A DNA stretch of 64,000 bases from Allobosea sp. WAO (GCF_001509835.1 NZ_JXTJ01000016.1:1-64000); one strand, 5' to 3'. Counted from the stretch's first letter, positions 33,730 through 42,300 are shown. The notes: generated by a model not told the origin, from the letters alone. Numbers and translations are program-made.

Positions 33730-34728
33730 ATGAGCTCAGGACTGTTCGCGCTTCTCGACGATATCGCCGGCCTCGCCAAGGTCGCGGCCGCCGCGCTCGA
33801 CGATGCGGCGAGCCAGGCGACCAAGGCAGGCGCCAAGGCTGCAGGCATCGTCATCGACGATGCGGCGGTGACGCCGCGCTACGCCGTCGGTTTCTCGGCC
33901 GACCGCGAGCTGCCGATCATCTGGCGGATCGCGCTCGGGTCGCTCAAGAACAAGCTCATCTTCCTGCTGCCGGCGGCGCTGGTGCTCAGCTTCATCGCGC
34001 CCTGGGCGATCACCCCGCTCCTGATGGCGGGCGGCGCCTATCTCTGCTTCGAAGGCTTCGAGAAGGTCTACGAGCTCGTCATGCCTGATGCCGAGCACGA
34101 GGCGGCGCAAGGCGAAGGCACGGCCGAAATCCTCGATGCGGCACAGCTCGAACAGCAGAAGATCTCGAGCGCGATCAAGACCGACTTCATCCTCTCGGCC
34201 GAGATCATGGCGATCACGCTCGCGACCGTCACCACCTCATCCTACTGGACGCAAGGCTTGGTGCTGGCCGTCGTCGGCCTCGGCATGACCCTGCTGGTCT
34301 ACGGCGCCGTCGCCTTGATCGTGAGGGCGGACGATGCGGGCGCCGCGATGGCGCGCACCGGCAAGCCCATCATCAGGCAGATCGGCCGCGGCCTCGTCCT
34401 CGGCATGCCGCACTTCCTGAAAGCCTTGAGCGCGGTCGGCACGGCCGCGATGCTCTGGGTCGGCGGCGGCATCATCATCCACGGCCTCGCAGGCTACGGG
34501 CTGACGGGGATCGAACACGCCATTCACGGTGTCGCCGTGGCTGCCGGTCAGGCTGTCTCCGCGGCTCCCGGCCTGCTGGAATGGCTGACCACCGCCGCAG
34601 CCTCGGCCGTGTTCGGGCTTGCCGTCGGCGGGCTCTGCCTCGTCGGCATGCATTTCATCGTCGAGCCGGCCCTCAAGCTCTGGCGCGGCAGGGCGGCGAA
34701 GGCCGCCGACGCTGCGGCAAGGGAATAG
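33730..34728 (+). CDS. yedI: DUF808 inner-membrane protein (YedI family)
   Basis: A 332-residue multi-spanning membrane protein. It starts MSSGLFALLDDIAGLAKVAA and contains ASQATKAGAKAAGIVIDDAAVTPRYAVGF and GGAYLCFEGFEKVYE, hallmark segments of the YedI/DUF808 family, followed by about six hydrophobic spans. Length matches the family (about 300-340). Its function is unknown in any organism I can recall. GGGGA precedes the ATG by 7 bases. It is a single gene divergent from the SOS mutasome operon. Confidence 0.9.
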   Translation: MSSGLFALLDDIAGLAKVAAAALDDAASQATKAGAKAAGIVIDDAAVTPRYAVGFSADRELPIIWRIALGSLKNKLIFLLPAALVLSFIAPWAITPLLMAGGAYLCFEGFEKVYELVMPDAEHEAAQGEGTAEILDAAQLEQQKISSAIKTDFILSAEIMAITLATVTTSSYWTQGLVLAVVGLGMTLLVYGAVALIVRADDAGAAMARTGKPIIRQIGRGLVLGMPHFLKALSAVGTAAMLWVGGGIIIHGLAGYGLTGIEHAIHGVAVAAGQAVSAAPGLLEWLTTAAASAVFGLAVGGLCLVGMHFIVEPALKLWRGRAAKAADAAARE

Positions 34729-34835
34729 TCCAGCCGGCTGAAGCCTGCCGGGCAGCACTTCGCTACCCAAACGCTCACTACCGCGCCTGTGGCTTGCCGA
34801 CTAATCTCCGCGCCACCGAAATGCAGGGGAAGGGC

Positions 34836-35582
34836 ATGACTCCGTTCCTGGTCGGCGCCGTCGCGTTCCTCTTCATATTCGGCGCGGCAGCTGGCGGTAT
34901 GCTGCTGCGCGCTCGCCTGCCCGACCATCACCTCTCTCCCGACTCCCGGGAATTGATCAAGCTCGCGACCGCGATCATCGGGACCCTGTCCGCCATCGCG
35001 CTCGGCCTGCTGATCGCCTCGGCGAAGCGCTCCTTCGACGAGGCGGCGTCAGAGCTCAGGACCTCGGCCGCGCATGTGGTGCTGCTCGACCGGACCATGG
35101 CCCAGTACGGTCCGGAGACGGCGGCGCTGCGCGAGACGCTGCGAAAGAGCCTACAGGCCCGGCTCAGCGAGCTCAGGGATCAGCGTGAGGGGCTGTTGCA
35201 CGAGGGCCTCGACGTCGAGTCCATCCAAAACGGGCTCAGGCGCCTAGTGCCGGCGAATGACGGGCAGCGCTGGCTTCAGGCCCGCGCCCTCCAGCTCAGC
35301 TCGCAGATTTCGGAGATGCGGTGGCAGCGGCCGGAAACCGAGACCGACGGATTTCCCGGCATCTTCATCATCATCCTCGTCCTCTGGCTCGCTTTGCTCT
35401 TCGCCTCCTTCGGCCTGCTGGCCCCGGGCAATGCCACGGTGGTTGTGACGCTGTTCGCCTCGGCGCTGTCGGTGACGGCGGCGCTGGTCCTGATCATCGA
35501 CATGGACCACCCCTATCTCGGCTTCATCCGCGTCTCCGACCTGCCGCTCCAGCTGGCGCTCGAACGCCTCGGCCGCTCATGA
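34836..35582 (+). CDS. DUF4239 (bestrophin-like) membrane protein
   Basis: A 248-residue protein with an N-terminal membrane helix (residues about 2-23), a second hydrophobic span (IKLATAIIGTLSAIALGLLIASAK, about 42-65), a cytoplasmic helical region and two closely spaced C-terminal spans (FPGIFIIILVLWLALLFASF and ATVVVTLFASALSVTAALVLI). This arrangement fits the DUF4239 'bestrophin-like' family, possibly an ion channel; that is a family inference. The ATG at 34836 follows AGGGGAAGGG. The ORF continues upstream only inside yedI. Confidence 0.75.
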   Translation: MTPFLVGAVAFLFIFGAAAGGMLLRARLPDHHLSPDSRELIKLATAIIGTLSAIALGLLIASAKRSFDEAASELRTSAAHVVLLDRTMAQYGPETAALRETLRKSLQARLSELRDQREGLLHEGLDVESIQNGLRRLVPANDGQRWLQARALQLSSQISEMRWQRPETETDGFPGIFIIILVLWLALLFASFGLLAPGNATVVVTLFASALSVTAALVLIIDMDHPYLGFIRVSDLPLQLALERLGRS

Positions 35583-35709
35583 GCCGTGGCAAGCCGCCGC
35601 GACCGTCACGCAAACGTGCCAGGCGCCATGCATGGGCGGGGGCCGCCATCACGGCGGAAATCTGCTAGCTCCTGGCGAAGGGTCCAGCGCACGGGCCGCC
35701 GGACCCGCC

Positions 35710-36648
35710 ATGCTGCAATTCCTCGCCACCAGCACGCCCTTCTTCGCCGTGATCGGACTCGGCGCGTTCTCCGCCTGGCGCGGCCTGTTCGGCAGCGATG
35801 CGGTCCGGGTGCTCAACACCTACGCCTTCATGGTGGCGACGCCAGCGATGGTGCTCAGGGTGATGTCGCGCCAGCCGATCGCCGAGCTTTGGAACGGGGT
35901 GTTCTTCGCGGCGCTTGCGCTGATCGGCATTGCCGTGATGGGTCTCGGCATCCTGCTGGCCCGCCGCCTGTTCGGCATGTCCTTTCCGAATGCGGTCTCG
36001 CGCGGCCAGAGCCTGGTCGGCGGCAATTTCGCCTTCCTCGGCATTCCCCTGATGCTGGCCTTCCTCGGCGACGGGGCGGCGGCGCCGATCGCGATCGGGC
36101 TGATCTGCGACACGGCGCTGGTCGTCCCCCTCGCGATCGGGCTTATCGAGGCTGGGCGGGGCAAGGGCTCGCCCTGGCGCATCGCGGCGAGGCTGGTGCG
36201 CGGCACCATCGTCAACCCCTTCATGCTCTCGATCATGGGCGGCGTCGCGCTGTCGCTCAGCGGCCTTTCCATCCCCGAGCCGATCGACCGCTTCCTCCTC
36301 TTCCTCGGTGGCTCGGCCGCCCCGGTCGGAATCTTCGCGCTCGGCGTCGCCGCCTGGCAGTGGAGCCGGGAAGGCAGGCTGCCGCTGCGCGGCGTGCTGC
36401 CGCTCGTCCTCGGCAAGCTCGTGCTGCATCCGCTGCTGACCTGGTTCGTGCTCGCCGTCGTGCTCAGGCTCGACCCGTTCTGGGTCAAGGCCGGCGTGCT
36501 CTATGCCGCGTTGCCGATCGCCGCCAATGTCTTCGTGATCTCGGAGCGCTTCGAGACCGACAGCCGGCCGCTGGCCGCCGCCATCGTGATCTCGACCGCT
36601 GCCGCGGCCCTGACCTTTCCCTTCGCGATCTGGCTGGTCTCCGGCTGA
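35710..36648 (+). CDS. AEC (auxin efflux carrier) family transporter
   Basis: A 312-residue inner-membrane protein with about ten hydrophobic spans in two related halves. The N-terminal half includes FMVATPAMVLRVMSRQPI and SRGQSLVGGNFAFLGIPLML, the second half a similar VLYAALPIAANVFVISERF, as in AEC/PIN-like permeases that export or exchange carboxylates. The ATG at 35710 begins the first membrane helix (MLQFLATSTPFFAVIGLG); an upstream in-frame ATG (35632) adds 26 hydrophilic residues. The neighbouring flavin oxidoreductase starts 45 bases after the stop; co-transcription is likely. Confidence 0.86.
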   Translation: MLQFLATSTPFFAVIGLGAFSAWRGLFGSDAVRVLNTYAFMVATPAMVLRVMSRQPIAELWNGVFFAALALIGIAVMGLGILLARRLFGMSFPNAVSRGQSLVGGNFAFLGIPLMLAFLGDGAAAPIAIGLICDTALVVPLAIGLIEAGRGKGSPWRIAARLVRGTIVNPFMLSIMGGVALSLSGLSIPEPIDRFLLFLGGSAAPVGIFALGVAAWQWSREGRLPLRGVLPLVLGKLVLHPLLTWFVLAVVLRLDPFWVKAGVLYAALPIAANVFVISERFETDSRPLAAAIVISTAAAALTFPFAIWLVSG

Positions 36649-36693
36649 GCCACTGCCGGCCTTTCCACCGCTCCCACAACCCGAGGACAGCGC

Positions 36694-37791
36694 ATGACAA
36701 GCCAGCTCTTCCGCCCGCTCGCACTCGATGGGCTCCAGCTCCCGAACCGCATCGTCATCGCACCGATGTGCCAGTATTCGGCGGATAACGGCTCGGCCAC
36801 CGACTGGCACCTGATCCATCTCGGCAACCTCGCGCTCTCCGGCGCCGGCCTCCTGATCATCGAGGCGACGGCGGTCGAGCCGGAGGGCCGGATCAGCCCC
36901 GACGATCTCGGCCTGTGGAGCGACGAGAACGAGACGGCGCTCGCACGCGTGCTCGACGCCATCCGGCGCCATTCCGACATGCCGGTCGGCATCCAGCTCG
37001 GCCATGCCGGGCGCAAGGCTTCGGTGCATTCACCTTGGAACGGCAGCCGCCAGCGGCCGCTCGACGATCGCGGCTGGCAGACCGTCGCGCCCTCGGCGCT
37101 GCCGATGAACCCGGGCGACCGGCCGCCGCTGCCCCTCGACGCCGGGGGGCTGAAGCGCGTGCGAGACGCCTTCGTCGCCACGGCGAAGCGCGCGGTGCGC
37201 ATCGGCCTGCAGATGGTCGAGATCCATTGCGCCCATGGCTATCTGCTGCACCAGTTCCTCTCGCCGCTCGCCAACCGGCGCGAGGATGCCTATGGCGGCA
37301 CGCTGGAAAACCGGCTGCGTTTTCCGCTTGAGGTCTATGACGCCGTGCGCGACGCCGTGCCCGCGCACATCCCGGTCGGCGTACGGGTTTCGGGCACGGA
37401 CTGGGTCGAGGGCGGCTGGGAGATCGAGCAGACCATCGCCTTCGCGCAGGCGCTGAAGGCGCGCGGCGCCAGCTTCGTCCATGTATCGAGTGGCGGCGTC
37501 TCGCCGGAGCAGAAGATCCCGCTCGGACCGGGCTACCAGGTGCCGCTGGCACGGGCCGTGAAGGCCGCGACAGGGCTTCCGACCATCGCCGTCGGGCTGA
37601 TCACCGAATATGAGCACGCCGAGGCGATCGTCGCCGGTGGCGATGCAGACATGGTCGGGCTGGCGCGCGGCATTCTCTACGATCCGCGCTGGCCTTGGCA
37701 TGCGGCCGCCCATCTCGGCGCCAGCGTCAAGGCGCCGAAGCAATATCTGCGCTCGCAGCCGCGGCAGCTGAAGGAGCTGTTCGAGAGCTGA
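36694..37791 (+). CDS. NADH:flavin oxidoreductase / old yellow enzyme (YqjM/XenA-like)
   Basis: A 365-residue FMN-dependent ene-reductase with a TIM-barrel fold. Cys26 in APMCQYSA is the modulating Cys of the thermophilic-like/YqjM subclass. EIHCAHGYLLHQFLSPLAN holds the segment around the substrate-binding residues, and GGDADMVGLARGILYDP is the phosphate-binding end of the barrel. It reduces activated C=C bonds with NAD(P)H; the natural substrate is unknown. It ends about 20 bases before a palindromic intergenic repeat and is convergent with the DUF1330 genes. Confidence 0.92.
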   Translation: MTSQLFRPLALDGLQLPNRIVIAPMCQYSADNGSATDWHLIHLGNLALSGAGLLIIEATAVEPEGRISPDDLGLWSDENETALARVLDAIRRHSDMPVGIQLGHAGRKASVHSPWNGSRQRPLDDRGWQTVAPSALPMNPGDRPPLPLDAGGLKRVRDAFVATAKRAVRIGLQMVEIHCAHGYLLHQFLSPLANRREDAYGGTLENRLRFPLEVYDAVRDAVPAHIPVGVRVSGTDWVEGGWEIEQTIAFAQALKARGASFVHVSSGGVSPEQKIPLGPGYQVPLARAVKAATGLPTIAVGLITEYEHAEAIVAGGDADMVGLARGILYDPRWPWHAAAHLGASVKAPKQYLRSQPRQLKELFES

Positions 37792-37810
37792 GCGGTCAAC
37801 CCTCAGGCTA

Positions 37811-37920
37811 GTCATCCCGGACGCGCGGCGAAGCCGCGCTGATCCGGAATCCATGCCAGAGCCCTTCGGAAAGAGTCTCCGGAATGGATCCCGGGTCTCC
37901 CTGCGGTCGCCCGGGATGAC
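37811..37920. repeat. Palindromic intergenic repeat element (GTCATCCCGG...CCGGGATGAC)
   Basis: A 110-base element has inverted ends GTCATCCCGG and CCGGGATGAC, an inner hairpin GCGCGGCGAAGCCGCGC, and further self-complementary parts (GGAATCCAT / ATGGATCC). It fills most of the space between two convergent genes. Elements of this look are widespread in Hyphomicrobiales genomes between genes; no transposase is present. Confidence 0.7.
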
Positions 37921-37955
37921 CCAAATAGGGCTCTGAAAGCGTATGAGAGCCGGGC

Positions 37956-38264
37956 TCAATCGCCCGGCTGGGCTCCGTCATAGCCGCCGATGATCACGAG
38001 ATCGACCGGGCCGACCTTGGCGAGGTGCTGCACCGCCGCCTGATACTCCGGCGATTCGTAGCAGGCCCTGGCCGTCGCCTCGTCCTTGAACTCGATGACG
38101 ACGTTGTGCTTGCGGCCCTCGCCGCGGGCGAGCTTGTACTCGCCGCCGCGGACGATGAACTTGCCGCCGTACTTGGCGAAGGCGATGGCGTTGAGCGATC
38201 GGTAGGTCGCGTACTCCGCCTCGTTCTGCACGTCGAGGCGGGCGATCCAATAGCCTTTCGCCAT
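37956..38264 (-). CDS. DUF1330 protein (second of a tandem pair)
   Basis: A 102-residue ferredoxin-like alpha/beta protein of family DUF1330 (MAKGYWIARLDVQNEAEYAT...GGKFIVRGG...NVVIEFKDEATARACYESPEYQ). The fold is that of dimeric alpha/beta-barrel proteins; the function is unknown. It starts 3 bases after the stop of the similar gene at 38267 and shares IARxxV, GGxxLVRGG-type and VIEFKD segments with it, so the pair arose by tandem duplication and is co-transcribed. Confidence 0.88.
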   Translation of the reverse strand: MAKGYWIARLDVQNEAEYATYRSLNAIAFAKYGGKFIVRGGEYKLARGEGRKHNVVIEFKDEATARACYESPEYQAAVQHLAKVGPVDLVIIGGYDGAQPGD

Positions 38265-38266
38265 GG

Positions 38267-38554
38267 TCAGACGCCTTCGACGACGACGATATCGATCTCG
38301 CCGGCGCCTTCGCGCTCCTTGCGGGCTGCGGCGTATTCCGGCGAGTTCACATAGGCCTTGGCCGATTCGAAATCCTTGAATTCGATGACGACGTTGCGAG
38401 CCCTGCCCTCGCCTTCGCCGACCGTCATCTGGCCGCCGCGCACCAGCGGCGTGCCGCCATACTGCTTGATCGCTTCCGAGGCCTTGGCGGCATAGGCCGC
38501 CCACAGCGTCGCGTTGGAGACCTTGGCGCGCGCGATCACATATCCCTTGGGCAT
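38267..38554 (-). CDS. DUF1330 protein (first of a tandem pair)
   Basis: A 95-residue DUF1330 protein (MPKGYVIARAKVSNATLWAAY...GGTPLVRGGQ...NVVIEFKDFESAKAYVNSPEY). The ATG at 38554 aligns with the start of its paralogue downstream (MAKGYWIA); the ATG at 38566 would add four residues. It follows pyrF by 37 bases on the same strand, so the three genes may form one unit. No biochemical role is established for the family. Confidence 0.86.
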   Translation of the reverse strand: MPKGYVIARAKVSNATLWAAYAAKASEAIKQYGGTPLVRGGQMTVGEGEGRARNVVIEFKDFESAKAYVNSPEYAAARKEREGAGEIDIVVVEGV

Positions 38555-38590
38555 TTCGGCTTCCATTTCCGTTTGGATGGGGGGCTAAGC

Positions 38591-39298
38591 TTAGGCGGCG
38601 CCGGCGATCTCGTCCATGATCGCGGCCGCCGCTGCGCGCGGGTCGGCTGCGCGAATGACGGGACGCCCGATCACCAGATGGTCGGCGCCGGCGGCGATGG
38701 CCTCGCCCGGCGTCAAGGTGCGCTTCTGGTCGCCGGCGGCGCTGCCGGCCGGACGGATGCCGGGGGTGACGATGACCATGTCGGGGCCGATGACGCCGCG
38801 GACGATCTCGGTCTCGGCGGCGGAGCAGACGATGCCGTCGACGCCGGCAATGCGGGCCTGCTGGGCGCGCATGCGCACGAGATCGCGCACGGCGAGCCCG
38901 TAGCCGGCATCCTTCAGATCGCCATCGTCATAGGAGGTCAGCGCCGTGACGGCGAGCAGCTTCATGGCCGACTCGCCGCGCCCCTCGACCGCGCCGCGCA
39001 TGGTCTGCGGATAGGCGTGGACGGTCAGGAAGGTCACGCCGAGCTTGGTCAGCGATTCGACCCCTTCGGTCACGGTGTTGCCGATGTCGTGCAGCTTCAG
39101 GTCGAGGAAGACCTTCTTCCCCTCGCCGATCAGCTGGCGGGCGAGATCGAGCCCGCCGGCGAAAGCGAGCCGGTAGCCGATCTTGTAGAAGCTAGCCTGG
39201 TCGCCGAGCGTCGAGACGATGCGATAAGCGTCCCAGATCGTCGGCACATCGAGCGCGACGATCATGCGGTCCCGGAGATCGTTGATTTTCTGCGCCAT
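38591..39298 (-). CDS. pyrF: Orotidine 5'-phosphate decarboxylase
   Basis: A 235-residue TIM-barrel enzyme that converts OMP to UMP, the last step of pyrimidine synthesis. ALDVPT (residues 15-20) holds the first conserved Asp, and KVFLDLKLHDIGNTV the catalytic Lys/Asp array. VTPGIRP and HLVIGRPVIRAADP are the phosphate-binding segments. GAGGAGGACAGGG precedes the ATG at 39298; an upstream start at 39364 is rejected. It precedes two DUF1330 genes. Confidence 0.95.
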   Translation of the reverse strand: MAQKINDLRDRMIVALDVPTIWDAYRIVSTLGDQASFYKIGYRLAFAGGLDLARQLIGEGKKVFLDLKLHDIGNTVTEGVESLTKLGVTFLTVHAYPQTMRGAVEGRGESAMKLLAVTALTSYDDGDLKDAGYGLAVRDLVRMRAQQARIAGVDGIVCSAAETEIVRGVIGPDMVIVTPGIRPAGSAAGDQKRTLTPGEAIAAGADHLVIGRPVIRAADPRAAAAAIMDEIAGAA

Positions 39299-39479
39299 GG
39301 CCCTGTCCTCCTCGCTGCCCGGCGGCGATGGGGCACGATTCGACGGCGGACGCAAGCCGGGCACGGCATTCCGTTGCGGCAGGCGATGGGTTAGTCTTGC
39401 CGCTGCCGGCGCGGGATCAGCCCCGTTGCCGATACGCCTTCGCCGTCAGCCTGCCCAGCTGCCCCCGCGAGGAGCCGTC

Positions 39480-39848
39480 ATGCCGATTTACGTCAAGTTC
39501 AGCGCGCCGATCAGTGACAGCTGCGAGGCAGAAAGCGCCCAGCTGATCCCTACTGGCACCACCGCCGCCCCCAACGGACTGCGTACCCGCGCTCAGTCCG
39601 ACGATATCACCTTCGTCAAGAAGATCGACTTCCTCTCAGCGAAGCTGATGATGCATACCAACAACGGAACCGAGTTCGAGACCGTCACGATCGAACTGCG
39701 TAAACAGGGTCACCCTACGCCCTATATGATCTACACGCTCTCAAAGACGATCATTGCAGGATACAGTTTTTCTGCTTCCCGCGGCTCACTCCCGTACGAG
39801 ACGATCGGCCTTAATGCCGAGAGCGTCCGCTGGCGATTCTTCAACTAG
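39480..39848 (+). CDS. Hcp-family protein (type VI secretion tube-like), orphan
   Basis: A 122-residue protein with the Hcp pattern: MPIYVKFSA start, ITFVKKIDFLSAKLM, TVTIELRKQG, then YMIYTLSKTIIAGYSFSASRGSLPYETIGL. That is the beta-barrel core of Hcp, somewhat shorter than the usual 160 residues. Hcp normally forms hexameric rings of the T6SS tube and carries small effectors. No other T6SS gene is in the window. GAGGAG precedes the ATG by 5 bases. Base composition looks less GC-rich than its neighbours, a mild hint of transfer. Confidence 0.72.
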   Translation: MPIYVKFSAPISDSCEAESAQLIPTGTTAAPNGLRTRAQSDDITFVKKIDFLSAKLMMHTNNGTEFETVTIELRKQGHPTPYMIYTLSKTIIAGYSFSASRGSLPYETIGLNAESVRWRFFN

Positions 39849-39885
39849 CTACCATCCGGAGCAGTAACCCGCTGCCGGAACCGCT

Positions 39886-40530
39886 TTAAGCCGCGCCGCT
39901 CAGCACCTGCGCGAAGACCTTGGCCCAGACGTCGGGTGTCTGCGCGCCGGAAACCGCGAGCTTGCCGTCGACGATGAAGAAGGGCACGCCGGTGACGCCG
40001 ACCCGCTGAGCATGCGCCTCGAGGCCGATCACCGTCTCGCGCAATTCGTCATTGGCGAGCTCGTCGCGCGCCGCCCGCTCGTCGTAGCCCTGCTCGCCCG
40101 CGATCGCGACGAGGGTGTCGAGATCGCCGATGTCGCGCCCGTCCTGCCAATAGGCCTTGAACAGCGCCGCCTTCATCTCGCTGCCGCGCTGCACGGTCGA
40201 GGCGGCAGCGACGAGCATATGCGCCATGCGGGTGTTGACGCTCTTCTTCACCGCGGCCCAGTTGAAGGTGACGCCGCTTTCCAGCGCCGCCTCGGAGAGG
40301 CGCAGTTCGATCTCCCTGCGCTTGCCGGGGCCGAATTTGGCGTCGAGATAGGCGGTGCGGTCCATGCCCTCCTCCGGCATGTCCGGATTGAGCTCATAGG
40401 GCAGCCAGGTGATGGCGACGCGCTCGGTCAGGCCATGATTGGCGAGCGCCGTCTCGAGGCGCGCCTTGCCGATGAAGCACCAGGGGCAGGCGAGATCGGA
40501 GACGATCGCGATCGGCATCTTGTCTTGCAT
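39886..40530 (-). CDS. DsbA-family thioredoxin-like oxidoreductase (FrnE-like)
   Basis: A 214-residue thioredoxin-fold protein with an inserted helical domain. The active-site CPWC is at residues 15-18 (SDLACPWCFIG), and VTGVPFFIVDGK holds the cis-Pro. FrnE and 2-hydroxychromene-2-carboxylate isomerase belong to this group. No signal peptide is visible, so it is cytoplasmic. It lies 12 bases downstream of the toxin gene on the same strand, and may be read from the same transcript by chance. Confidence 0.9.
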   Translation of the reverse strand: MQDKMPIAIVSDLACPWCFIGKARLETALANHGLTERVAITWLPYELNPDMPEEGMDRTAYLDAKFGPGKRREIELRLSEAALESGVTFNWAAVKKSVNTRMAHMLVAAASTVQRGSEMKAALFKAYWQDGRDIGDLDTLVAIAGEQGYDERAARDELANDELRETVIGLEAHAQRVGVTGVPFFIVDGKLAVSGAQTPDVWAKVFAQVLSGAA

Positions 40531-40542
40531 AGGGGTCTCCGC

Positions 40543-40929
40543 TCAAACTTTCCGGACCGGCTCGCCATAGCGCGCGAGCGTCGCGTCCGAGGTCAAAAGG
40601 GCAATGCCTTCGATACGGGCCTGCGCGACCAGCATACGGTCGAACGGGTCCTTATGATGGGGTGGCAGGGCATCCAATGCGAGAGCGTGCTCGCCAAGCA
40701 CAGGCAACTCGCGATAGCCGTTCTCCAGCAGGCCGCGCCGCAAGGCCGGCAGCTTCACCGAGAAATCGCTCCGCCCGAGCCCGTTGTTGATCGCGATCTC
40801 CCACAGGCTGACGGCACTGAAGGTGAGCTCGTTTCCGGCATCCCCGATCAGCGCCCGCGCCTCGAAAGACAACATATCCGGCTGCCCCGCCGCCCATAGC
40901 AGCAGGTGGGTGTCGAGCAAAAGTCTCAC
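40543..40929 (-). CDS. PIN-domain toxin, VapC-like
   Basis: A 128-residue PIN-domain ribonuclease. Acidic metal-binding residues are Asp6 (LLLDTHLLLW), Glu44 (VSLWEIAI), Asp94/Asp97 (HHKDPFDRML) and Asp114 (TSDATL). VapC-type toxins cut tRNA or rRNA when freed from their antitoxin. Its ATG overlaps the antitoxin stop by four bases, the usual toxin-antitoxin layout. The DPFDRMLVAQA motif matches the subgroup paired with Phd/YefM-type antitoxins. Confidence 0.92.
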   Translation of the reverse strand: MRLLLDTHLLLWAAGQPDMLSFEARALIGDAGNELTFSAVSLWEIAINNGLGRSDFSVKLPALRRGLLENGYRELPVLGEHALALDALPPHHKDPFDRMLVAQARIEGIALLTSDATLARYGEPVRKV

Positions 40930-41171
40930 GAACGGCCTTCGAACATCTCGACGATGCCATCGGCGCCCATGCTGTCGAAATCATCGGGCACGCTGATCTC
41001 CCCGGCCATGAAACCGAGACGTCGTGGCGCGGGACGCTCACCCTCGTCGAGCGGCACGAGCTTGACCAGCGGCTTGCCCGCCCGGGCGATGACGATGCTC
41101 TCGCCTTGCGCCGCGCGCTCGACCAGCCGCGACAGATTGGTCTTGGCCTCGTGAATGTTGACGGTTTTCAT
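40926..41171 (-). CDS. Phd/YefM-family antitoxin
   Basis: An 81-residue antitoxin: MKTVNIHEAKTNLSRLVERA is the DNA-binding N-terminal domain (AbrB-like Phd fold), GESIVIARAGKPLVKLVP its typical end, and the C-terminal 40 residues would wrap the toxin. It precedes and overlaps the PIN toxin gene. A candidate operator with direct repeats lies 11-32 bases upstream, consistent with autoregulation by the complex. Confidence 0.9.
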   Translation of the reverse strand: MKTVNIHEAKTNLSRLVERAAQGESIVIARAGKPLVKLVPLDEGERPAPRRLGFMAGEISVPDDFDSMGADGIVEMFEGRS

Positions 41172-41181
41172 GGCCGATCCA

Positions 41182-41203
41182 GACTTAGTCCACCGGACTT
41201 AGT
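41182..41203. promoter_or_regulatory. Candidate operator of the toxin-antitoxin pair
   Basis: GACTTAGT is directly repeated (41182-41189 and 41196-41203) around an inverted repeat AGTCC-ACC-GGACT (41187-41199). The site lies just upstream of the antitoxin ATG (41171), where Phd-type proteins usually bind. The binding is inferred. Confidence 0.5.
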
Positions 41204-41235
41204 TTAGCGCAAGCGGCCTGCGGCCGAAAGGCCGG

Positions 41236-42300
41236 TCACTCCGGCGGGTAGGCGTGCAACTCACCATGGCGGTCCTCCGCATGGCCGCGCGCGCCGGGCG
41301 TCTCGCAGCCCGAGAGAAAGGCGGGACCAACCGGGATCTTGCCGGCTCCGCCGGGGATGTCGAGGATATAGGTCGGCTGGCAGAGGCCGGAAAGATTGCC
41401 GCGCAGGCTTTTGACCAGGGCCTGTCCTTCCGCCAGCGACAGCCGGAAATGGCCGGTACCCGGTGCGAAATCGGGATGGTGCAGGTAGTAGGGCTTGACC
41501 CTGTTCTCGACGAAGGCGCGCATCAGCGCCGAGAGCGTCTCTACATCGGCATTGACGCCCTTGAGCAGCACGCTCTGGCTGACAAGGACATGACCGGCAT
41601 CGGCCAGCCGGGCGAGCGCCTCGCGCGCTGCCGGCGTGAATTCGCGGGGATGGTTGGCGTGGACCGCGACATAGCTCGCCTTACCCGGCACGCGCAGCGC
41701 CTTGGCGTAATCCTCGGTGACGCGCTCGGGCTGGACCATCGGCACGCGCGTGTGCCAGCGCGCCACCTTGATATGCGGTATCGCGGCGAGCCGCTTGCCG
41801 ACCTCGCGCAGGCGCCGGGCGGAGAGGATCAGCGGGTCGCCCCCGGTCATGATCACCTCCCAGATCTCTGGACGGGAAGCGAGATAGGCGAGCGCCGCGT
41901 CGAGCTTCTCGCCGGTCAGGGCATCGCCACCGGGGCCCACCATCTCGCGGCGGAAGCAGAAGCGGCAATAGACCGGGCAGGCATGGACCAGCTTGAGCAG
42001 GGCGCGGTCGGGATAGCGATGGACCACGCCTTCGACCGGCGAATGCGCCTCGTCGCCGATCGGATCGGCCAGCTCTTCCGGTAGCGTCCTGAGTTCGGCG
42101 GCATCCGGCACGAACTGGCGAGCGATCGGGTCGGCCGCGTCGGCCGGGTCGATCAGCGCCGCGACGGCCGGCGTCACCGAGACGGCGTAGCGCTGGGCGA
42201 CCTCAGCCAGGACCTCACGCCGGGCGGGCGCGACGAGACCACGCTCGACGAGGGCGTCGACCGTCTTCAGCGGCTGGCCGGGCGGCTGGTGGATCGTCAT
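41236..42300 (-). CDS. epmB: EF-P (R)-beta-lysine modification radical SAM enzyme (lysine 2,3-aminomutase-like)
   Basis: A 354-residue radical SAM/PLP protein of the KamA family. The Fe-S motif CxxxCxxC is Cys108, Cys112 and Cys115 (ACPVYCRFCFRRE); EVIMTGGDPLIL binds SAM, and the PLP Lys is expected in the C-terminal part. Short KamA proteins next to epmA and efp are EpmB, which isomerise lysine to beta-lysine for attachment to EF-P. It overlaps the epmA stop by four bases. Length (about 340-360) fits EpmB rather than the longer catabolic aminomutases. Confidence 0.92.
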   Translation of the reverse strand: MTIHQPPGQPLKTVDALVERGLVAPARREVLAEVAQRYAVSVTPAVAALIDPADAADPIARQFVPDAAELRTLPEELADPIGDEAHSPVEGVVHRYPDRALLKLVHACPVYCRFCFRREMVGPGGDALTGEKLDAALAYLASRPEIWEVIMTGGDPLILSARRLREVGKRLAAIPHIKVARWHTRVPMVQPERVTEDYAKALRVPGKASYVAVHANHPREFTPAAREALARLADAGHVLVSQSVLLKGVNADVETLSALMRAFVENRVKPYYLHHPDFAPGTGHFRLSLAEGQALVKSLRGNLSGLCQPTYILDIPGGAGKIPVGPAFLSGCETPGARGHAEDRHGELHAYPPE

